From Parvularia atlantis (Eukaryota; Opisthokonta; Rotosphaerida): a DNA stretch of 14,114 nt. A program made the translations under genes and the position numbers. The notes beneath the pieces are model-generated. The model had not been told where the DNA came from, made no database searches, and was given only the letters and a program-made list of their open reading frames with translations. The DNA is taken from assembly GCA_943704415.1 (NCBI GenBank), contig CALSCO010001330.1, positions 1 through 14,114 of the forward strand, read 5' to 3'. Of the stretch, positions 8,886 to 14,114 are shown piece after piece. Every line of letters starts with the position of its first letter. Position 1 is the stretch's first letter.

Positions 8886-10750
8886 TCAGCTGTAGTCCCA
8901 CATCAGCAGCGAGCAATCCTCTGCGCGCGCTCACGTCAGCAGCAGCGGCGCACCACGAAGCAGGACGCGCGCACCCTGCCCCGCCACGATGCGCGTCTGG
9001 TCAAACAGGAAGCAGCCGACGACGTCGCGGATCGCGCTCGTCGTCCGCCGCACCTTGCCCGAGCGCACGTGCCAGACCTTCATCGTCTCGTCCTGCGCCG
9101 AGCTCACGAGCGAGCCTGTCGCGCACGTCAGCGGCACGGCACACACGCACGCCGACGCGCGCACCGTGGTCCAGGTAGCGCAGGCACCACACGCCTGTGC
9201 ACGCTGTGCGTGAGGGCCCTGCGGCTTGCGGTCAGCGGGCAAACGCACTGCCCGTGTGACCCTGCGTGGCCGGGTCGCCCGCGCTGCCGCCGGCCGCGAG
9301 CGTCACGACGTGCGCGCCCGTGGACGTGTTCCACACAGTGATCGCGCCGCTGTCGTGCCCTGCCGCAACCTCGTCCGGCGTGAGGTACATCGCTGAGACG
9401 GGCGAGCCGCACGCGAGCCGGAACATGCACGTGCCTGCACGGCAGCGACCGCGTGAAGGCAGGCGGGTAGATTGCAGCACGCACCCTCGCGCAGCGACCA
9501 GACGTGCACGCTCTGGTCGTCCGAGCCCGTGCACAGACGGTCGCCGCTGCGCCCGCGGTGAGCATGCGCGCGGGCGGCGCACAGGCTGCAGCACGCGCAC
9601 AGCGTGACGATGTAGGTGACGGTGTGCGTGTGGCCCGCAAACTCGCGTAGCAGCGCGCCCGTGCCGCAGTCCCACGCGCGCGCGATCTGGTCCTGCCCGC
9701 CTGAGTAGGCCACCGTCCCGGTCTCGTTGAGCGTGACGACGGTGAGCGGGGCGGCGTGCGCGGCCACGTTCGAGCGTCTGCATCCCCCCCCCCCCCCCAC
9801 ACACACACACACGACACACACACACACACACACGACGGCTCAGCGCGACACGAGTGCGAGCGCGCGATCACGCACAGCAAAACGCCACGCTCGAGGTCCC
9901 ACAGCGACAGCGCAAGGTCCTCCGAGCCCGACACGAGCAGGTTGGTCTCGACGTCGAGCGCAACGCACGTGACGGGCCCAGTATGACCGAGCAGGACGCG
10001 GGCGGGCGCGGCAGGGTCGTTGGCGTCCCACACGCGCACGCTCGCGTCCTGTGAGCCCGTGGCCACGACGTTGTCCTGCATGTCGACGGCGATGATCATG
10101 TCGGTGTGCCCGCGGAAGGTCTTGCTCGTGTAGCGTTGCGTCTGCCAGTTGCGGATCTGCCGCGTCGTGAGCACGTGCACGTGCGCGCGCGCAAATGGGC
10201 GGGCGGCACGCACGACACGCCGCTGCCGCCAGTACGCCTCCTTGAGTGATATCTTGCGCCGCTTGTGGTAGAAGACGTTGCGCGAGCCCAGCTTGAGAAA
10301 CGGGTGCCATAGCGGCTGCCACACGAGCTTGTCGGAGCAGCGGGCGTACCACGCGCGGCTCACGCCCGTGGCGCGGCAGAGATCCTCGGCCGAGAGGTAG
10401 GCGAGGATGCGCAGGACGAGCTCGAACGAGAGGTCGCGCACAAAGTCGCGGCTCAGCCGCGGCGCCACACCCAGATGCAGCAGCGACGCCTGCCGCGGCG
10501 TGCACGCGGCGCACAGCGCGGCGATCGCCTCGTGCTGCGCGCGCCATTCGCGCTGAGCATGCGTGCGTGCGCGTGGGGCTGCGCGGCGCACCTGCTCGGC
10601 CGCGTCGAGCGCGCCAAACTGCGCGATCCACGCGTCGATGCGCGCGCGCCGGTGCTCGGGCGCAGCCGGCACGACCGCGGGCGCGGGTGGGGGGCCGGGC
10701 GTGGGGGCGGCGGGCCCCGCCTCATCGCCACGTGACCGCTTCGCGGGCAT
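8886..10750 (-). CDS. F-box/WD40 repeat protein (seven blades)
   Basis: Predicted 501-residue protein of the Cdc4/Fbxw class, probably the substrate receptor of an SCF ubiquitin ligase; the target cannot be told. Exons on the minus strand: 10750-9876, 9777-9601, 9546-9485, 9434-9249, 9194-9165 (only 30 nt), 9115-8975, 8920-8886. The lengths sum to an intact frame. The F-box lies at ~103-147 (DLSFELVLRILAYLSAEDLC, then VSRAWYARCSDKLVWQPLW). Seven WD40 blades follow from ~213: RGHTDMIIAVD..VRVWD, LGHTGPVTCVALD..LSLWD, APLTVVTLNETG..ARAWD, GHTHTVTYIV..VHVWS, GSPVSAMYLT..ITVWN, GHTGSVWCLRY..MKVWH, and a last blade ending LLMWDYS. The N-terminal ~35 residues are Pro/Ala-rich with a basic KRSR that could be part of a nuclear signal. 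The start is the first ATG in frame. It diverges from the GTPase gene with 30 bp between start codons. Confidence 0.88.
9784..9834. repeat. Homopolymer plus CA microsatellite inside an F-box gene intron
   Basis: On the + strand there are 15 C residues (9784-9798), then (AC)n interrupted once by a G at 9813 and running to about 9834. The gene is on the minus strand, so its pre-mRNA carries (GU)n followed by a G15 tract. It sits in the intron 9778-9875, which at 98 nt is the longest clear intron in the window. The G run ends 6 nt before the acceptor, so it may replace the usual polypyrimidine region. Confidence 0.9.
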
Positions 10751-10780
10751 TGCGGCGTGCGTCACGCAATCGAACGTCGA
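10751..10780. promoter_or_regulatory. 30-bp divergent spacer between the F-box and GTPase start codons
   Basis: Only 30 bp separate the two ATGs. Promoter elements and both 5' UTRs must overlap this spacer or extend into the opposite gene, unless a start is misassigned. It contains a CGTCA half-CRE (10770-10774). There is no TATA-like sequence. Confidence 0.5.
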
Positions 10781-11957
10781 ATGGACTGGCTGATTGCGGC
10801 GCGCGACTCGGCGGCGGCCCTGCTCGCGCCGCTACTGAGGCCGGGTGTGGGCGGCGGCGCGGGCGGTGGCGGTGGAGGTGGTGGCGGCAACGATGCGGTG
10901 GAGGGCAGCAGGGGTGGCGGCGTCGAGCGCAAGGAGCTGTCCGATTGCCGCACGATCGTCGCCAAGCTGTACGACATCCGCAAGCAGCGGCAGGGCCTCG
11001 GCGCGGAGAAGCGCGAGGCGATCATCTGCCTGGTCGGGGCGACGTCCGGTGCGTGCGTGCGCCTGCGCAGGCGCACGTGTGCACACGCCGCCGCCAACTT
11101 GTCACGCGCTCGCATCAGCCGGCAAATCGGCGCTCATCAAGGCGCTCGTGCGCATCCCGCCCGAGGACGAGGACACGGTCGTGGTGCGGCGCTCGGCCCA
11201 CACGACGCTCACGCCGTCGATGCACTCAGTCGTGGACCAAGCCGACAGCGTGCTGCACTTTTGCGACCTGCCCGGCACGCACGGCGTCCTGCCCTCGGCC
11301 ACGACCAGCCCGCAGTTTCTAGAGGACCTGCGGCGGATGGTGGCTGACTGCTGCCAGCACGCCGACCTCGTCCTGTACTGCTTCAGCCACCATGCCGTGC
11401 TCGACTACATGCGCGAGGACATGCGGCAGCTGATCGGGCCCGCGCCCAAGTGGCTCCAGCGCCCGCCCGAGAACGTCATCCCCGTGCTCACCAAGAGCGA
11501 CATCCACTTCAGCGGCTACTCGCGCGAGAAGAACGCGGCGCTGCTCGAGCGGCTGCAGCGCGACCTGGGCAGCCGCGTGCGCGTGTTTGCGACGTCGGTG
11601 CGCGGGTACGACCGCGACGAGGACAACTTTGGACAGGTGCGGCAGGAGGGCGTGGACGAGCTGCGGGTGTACCTGCTCGAGCGACTGCACAACCTGCACC
11701 TGCTCCCGCCGACGTTTCTAGAGAAACTGCGCTCGGGCGAGTACAACAACTCGATCGTCTGGACGACGGTGCCCCTGGTCGGCGTGGCCGCGGCGGGCGT
11801 CGTGCTCGCGGTCAACCCGGTCGTGGCGACGACGGCGCTGGCGGCGCTGACCAACTACGTCGCGGTGCCGACGGCGACGGGCTTTGGCGCGGTGGTGGCG
11901 GCGGGCGGGCTGCTCGTGACGATGATCACGCGGGCGACGCTGAGCCACCGTCGCTGA
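10781..11957 (+). CDS. P-loop GTPase of the Era/dynamin-like group with hydrophobic C-terminus
   Basis: Predicted 368-residue protein in two exons, 10781-11048 and 11119-11957. The 70-nt intron splits the G1 loop itself. G1 is GATSAGKS (86-93), G3 DLPG (139-142) and G4 TKSD (214-217); TSVRG (248-252) may serve as G5. The usual Thr of G2 is probably one of those in SAHTTLTPS (~116-124). A poly-Gly/Ala linker (24-36) follows a short amphipathic start. Two hydrophobic stretches near the C-terminus (~302-322 and ~341-359), separated by Pro and polar residues and followed by a basic end, look like a helical hairpin membrane anchor. Such an arrangement is known in organelle and ER GTPases that remodel or tether membranes, but I cannot assign this one to a named family or compartment. 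The ATG at 10781 is the first in frame after the divergent neighbour. Confidence 0.82.
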
Positions 11958-12116
11958 CTGCGGCCGTGTGTGTGTGTGTGTGCGAATGCTGTACAGCCGC
12001 GGAGCAAGCGAGCGAAGGAGCGAGCAAATCGCACAGAAAATTGAGCCAGACGATAGACATGATGGCGGTGGTCCACGTCAGCTGTCACTTAAGTTTCGCG
12101 CACCTTGCCAACTCCC
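11958..12116 (+). promoter_or_regulatory. Intergenic region with a (GT)n tract, upstream of the BI-1 gene
   Basis: These 159 bp separate the GTPase stop from the BI-1 start. A (GT)8-9 tract occupies 11966-11982, followed by a purine-rich stretch (GGAGCAAGCGAGCGAAGGAG near 12001). No coding frame or clear factor site is visible. It should hold the GTPase 3' UTR and the BI-1 promoter. Confidence 0.5.
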
Positions 12117-13028
12117 ATGGACTCGTTCTCACTCCGCTCGGTGTTCGACGCGTCGCCCGTGTCCAAGGACGTGCAGGACCACCTCGTGCGCACGTACCGC
12201 ACGCTCGCCGTCGCCGTTGCGGTGGCCACGGTGCGTGGTGACGCGCGCGTTTTTTTTTTCCGCCGCGGGGATGACTCTTTTTCGCCGCCCTCGCAGGCCG
12301 CCGTCTACGCCCAGTCGGTCACGCTCTTGTTCATGGACTCGTTCATTCCCAGCCTCGCCGCCATCGGCACGCTCATCTGGCTCGTCGTCACGCCGCCCGC
12401 GCACAGCAACATCTTCAAACGCGAGATGCTCCTGTACACGGTGCGCGCCAACGCGCTCTTGCCGCGCCAGTCGTGCTGACGTGTGCACACGCGCACGCAG
12501 TTTGCCGGCTTCTCCGGCCTCCAGATCGGTCCGCTCGTCACCACGTTCCTTTACATCGACTCGTCGGTCGTGTTCCAGGCGGCGGTGCGGCTCCGGAGCG
12601 CGAGCGCGCGTCCGAGCTGCTCGGTTGATGCTGATACCCCGCGCGCCGCGCAGATCGCCACGACCCTCGTCTTTGCCTCGTTCACTGCCAGCGCGCTGCT
12701 CAACCGCGACCGCACGATTTTGCTCTGGGGCGGGTTCCTCTCGTCCGCGCTCTCGATCCTGTTCTGGATGGGCCTGTTCAACGTGTTCTTCCGCTCGGAG
12801 ATGCTCTTCGACGTGCAGCTCTACGGCGGCCTGCTGCTCATGTCGGCGTTTGTCCTATTTGACACGCAGGTTATGATCGCCAAGGCTCAGGCGGGCATCG
12901 ACGACCACGTCGGCAGCGCACTCTCGCTCTTCACCGACCTCATCAACATCTTTGTGCGCCTGATCATCATCATCTCGCGCAACCGCAACAGCAGCAGCAA
13001 CGAGCGCGACCGCCGCCGCGCTCGCTGA
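12117..13028 (+). CDS. Bax inhibitor-1 family protein (TMBIM6-like)
   Basis: Predicted 238-residue membrane protein, matching the usual BI-1 length (~237). Exons are 12117-12230, 12297-12440, 12501-12584 and 12654-13028, all joined in phase 0, with introns of 60-69 nt. Successive hydrophobic segments are visible across residues ~25-220 (for example LFMDSFIPSLAAIGTLIWLV, ILFWMGLFNVFF, LYGGLLLMSAFVLFDTQVMI). The last block, FDTQVMIAKAQAG followed by ALSLFTDLINIFVRLIIIIS, is the BI-1 signature with the conserved Asp residues that sense pH and Ca2+ in family members. BI-1 proteins act in the ER membrane as Ca2+ leak channels and suppress stress-induced death. The C-terminus is basic and Asn/Ser-rich (NRNSSSNERDRRRAR), resembling the charged tail of plant and animal BI-1. 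The first intron carries a T10 run. The ATG at 12117 follows a CTCCC context. Confidence 0.9.
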
Positions 13029-13068
13029 ACCCAGTCCGACTGTACGGGAATGGCAATTGTCAGTGTCA

Positions 13069-13092
13069 GTGTACCCCTGCCTGACGGTACAC
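13069..13092. repeat. Inverted repeat upstream of the Fanzor start codon
   Basis: GTGTACC at 13069-13075 pairs exactly with GGTACAC at 13086-13092 across a 10-nt loop. A looser pair, AATTGTC (13055-13061) and GACAATT (13112-13118), encloses it, giving a nested palindromic arrangement in a locally A/T-richer stretch between the BI-1 stop and the Fanzor ATG. It might be a transposon end, a regulatory hairpin or chance. If translation started at the upstream ATG (13050), this DNA would be coding. Confidence 0.45.
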
Positions 13093-13133
13093 AACTGAAG
13101 AGAAAACAAACGACAATTCACTTGGTGGCCACG

Positions 13134-13997
13134 ATGGAGGACGCGCCTAAAGACGACCCCGCATACAAGAAGGCGAGCAAGCCCTGGTTCTCGGTCAGCG
13201 TCAAGGTCGACCCAAGCGCCATGGACATCGACATGCAGACCGACTCGAACAAGCGCGTCGAGCGTGCGCGGCAGGTCGAGGGCGAGCTCAACGCCAAGGC
13301 GATCAAGACCCAGACCAAGGGCATCAAGCGCCGCCACAAGCAGGCCGAGAAGCGCCGCATCGCCAAACTCCGAGTCGAGGCCTCTTCTTCGTCAGCGAGC
13401 GTCTCCGCACCAGAGCGCGAGCACGAGCACGAGCAGGAAGAGGAGGACGAGTTCGTGGACCACGTCCGCGAGCCCACATCCGACCAACTCGCCGACGCGC
13501 TTCAGGAGGCCAAGGACGTGTCCGGCAAGGCCATCAAGATCCGCCTCTTCCCCACGACCAAGCAGAAGGAGGTGATGCTGTACTGGTTCAACGCCTCCCG
13601 TTGGACGTACAACGCGTGCGTGGCCGCGATCAAGGAGGGCAAGGCCAAGCGCGTCAAGAAGGACCTGCGCACCGTCGCTGTGAACGAAGCCGCACTCAAC
13701 GGCACCGAGAACGAGTGGGTCCTTGACACGCCCTACAACATCCGCGACTCGGCCATGGACGACGTGCTCAAGGCCTACGCCTCCAACTTTGTCAAGAAGG
13801 CCAAGAACCCGTCGCTCCAGTTCGATGTCGGCTTCCGGTCCAAGAAGGCGCTCGTGCAGGAGACCGTCGTGGTCCAGGCCAAGTACGTCACCTACGACGC
13901 CAACCGCAGCAAGATGTCATCTCTCGTCATCGTCTTACCTCACCTGCTTACCTCAGCCATCTCGGCCTACGTCAGCCACCGCCTAGTCCCCTCTTAA
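13134..13997 (+). CDS. Fanzor (eukaryotic TnpB-like) protein, N-terminal half; C-terminal nuclease part missing from the readable frame
   Basis: The frame encodes 287 residues from the ATG at 13134 (good context, CCACGATGG); an in-frame ATG at 13050 would add 28. Residues 62-80 are strongly basic (KGIKRRHKQAEKRRIAKLR), likely a nuclear localisation signal, followed by a Ser patch and an acidic HEHEQEEEDEF (~97-107). The TnpB/Fanzor core begins at ~135: IKIRLFPTTKQKEVMLYWFN then ASRWTYNACVAAIKEGKA, the OrfB-type helix-turn-helix block; then TPYNIRDSAMDDVLKAYASN and FRSKK (234-238), as in Fanzor1-type proteins. Fanzors are RNA-guided DNA nucleases whose RuvC Asp-Glu-Asp residues lie further C-terminal. 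None is seen here: from about residue 262 the sequence loses resemblance and a TAA follows at 13995. An intron could start at AA|GTACGT (13885) or AT|GTCATC (13915), or the copy is truncated. Threonine codons are mostly ACC (8 of 12 by hand count), unlike neighbouring genes. Confidence 0.82.
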   Translation: MEDAPKDDPAYKKASKPWFSVSVKVDPSAMDIDMQTDSNKRVERARQVEGELNAKAIKTQTKGIKRRHKQAEKRRIAKLRVEASSSSASVSAPEREHEHEQEEEDEFVDHVREPTSDQLADALQEAKDVSGKAIKIRLFPTTKQKEVMLYWFNASRWTYNACVAAIKEGKAKRVKKDLRTVAVNEAALNGTENEWVLDTPYNIRDSAMDDVLKAYASNFVKKAKNPSLQFDVGFRSKKALVQETVVVQAKYVTYDANRSKMSSLVIVLPHLLTSAISAYVSHRLVPS

Positions 13998-14114
13998 ACC
14001 GTGCCCCACCCCCTGTGTTGTGTGTCTTCCGTCGCTTACGAACCACGAAGTCTTACAATGAGGTGGCGCTACAACGACGACAGGGCGCAGCGGTACCTTC
14101 ACTCATCGTACAGC
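13998..14114. other. Unassigned right edge of the window
   Basis: These 117 bp follow the stop of the Fanzor frame. The first ~40 bp are C/T-rich and resemble intron or 3' UTR. A frame reached by splicing AT|GTCATC (13915) to the CTCAG acceptor ending at 13955 stays open to the window end, but its product (Pro/Arg-rich) does not look like a Fanzor. An ATG at 14058 opens a 19-codon frame that runs off the edge. No function can be assigned. Confidence 0.4.

Noticed and set aside
9784-9834. C15 plus CA repeat as a telomere or CRISPR-like array
   Set aside because: It has no telomeric unit and no spacers. It is a simple microsatellite inside an intron.
11450-12241. A 263-codon open frame on the plus strand
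   Set aside because: It overlaps the GTPase exon in another frame, then runs through the intergenic region into the BI-1 gene. It is a shadow of the real frame.
12250-12260. T10 run as an RNA polymerase III terminator
   Set aside because: It lies in the first BI-1 intron between a clear GTGCGT donor and CGCAG acceptor. No tRNA or other Pol III gene with A and B boxes was seen upstream.
1-14114. Bacterial origin with operons and ribosome binding sites
   Set aside because: Every recognisable multi-domain gene needs spliceosomal introns to be read, and the families are eukaryotic. No Shine-Dalgarno pattern precedes the starts.

Overview
The window is nuclear DNA from a compact, GC-rich eukaryote. 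Protein genes lie almost back to back (gaps of about 30-575 bp) and are cut by at least 45 very short introns, mostly 47-70 nt. These introns have a distinctive grammar: donors mostly GTGCG, a CTGAC/CTCAC-type branch motif, and a CAG acceptor. The gene set (a C2-MUN-C2 Munc13-type protein, a mitochondrial RsfS/MALSU1, an F-box/WD40 protein, a Bax-inhibitor-1 protein) points to an opisthokont, most likely a fungus, perhaps a high-GC basidiomycete or zoosporic lineage. I cannot fix the species.

Layout from left to right: the 3' end of an unrecognised gene (to 320, +); a 33-exon Munc13/Unc13-like gene (462-6875, +); a two-exon mitochondrial ribosome silencing factor gene (6914-7752, -) that converges on it; a 574-bp divergent intergenic region with one perfect CRE and two perfect GTCACGTG-type E-boxes; a small three-exon gene of unknown function (8327-8759, +); a seven-exon F-box/WD40 gene (8886-10750, -); a divergent predicted membrane-anchored P-loop GTPase (10781-11957, +) only 30 bp away; a four-exon Bax-inhibitor-1 family gene (12117-13028, +); and, at the right edge, the N-terminal half of a Fanzor protein (13134-13997, +). 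Fanzors are the eukaryotic relatives of TnpB, an RNA-guided nuclease carried by transposons.

The Fanzor is the item of greatest interest. It has a basic N-terminal extension resembling a nuclear localisation signal, an acidic patch, and the conserved TnpB/Fanzor N-terminal core. The readable frame stops at 13997, before any RuvC nuclease domain. Either an unmodelled intron or a truncation lies near 13885-13997, or the catalytic half is outside the window. Its codon choice (ACC rather than the ACG preferred by its neighbours) suggests a different origin from the surrounding housekeeping genes.

The other genes do not form one pathway. They cover regulated exocytosis (Munc13-like), mitochondrial translation (RsfS), ubiquitin-ligase substrate selection (F-box/WD40), membrane GTPase activity and ER stress or cell-death control (BI-1). 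Exon boundaries were worked out by hand from reading-frame continuity, splice signals and family resemblance. Most are firm to the base; ambiguous ones are noted.
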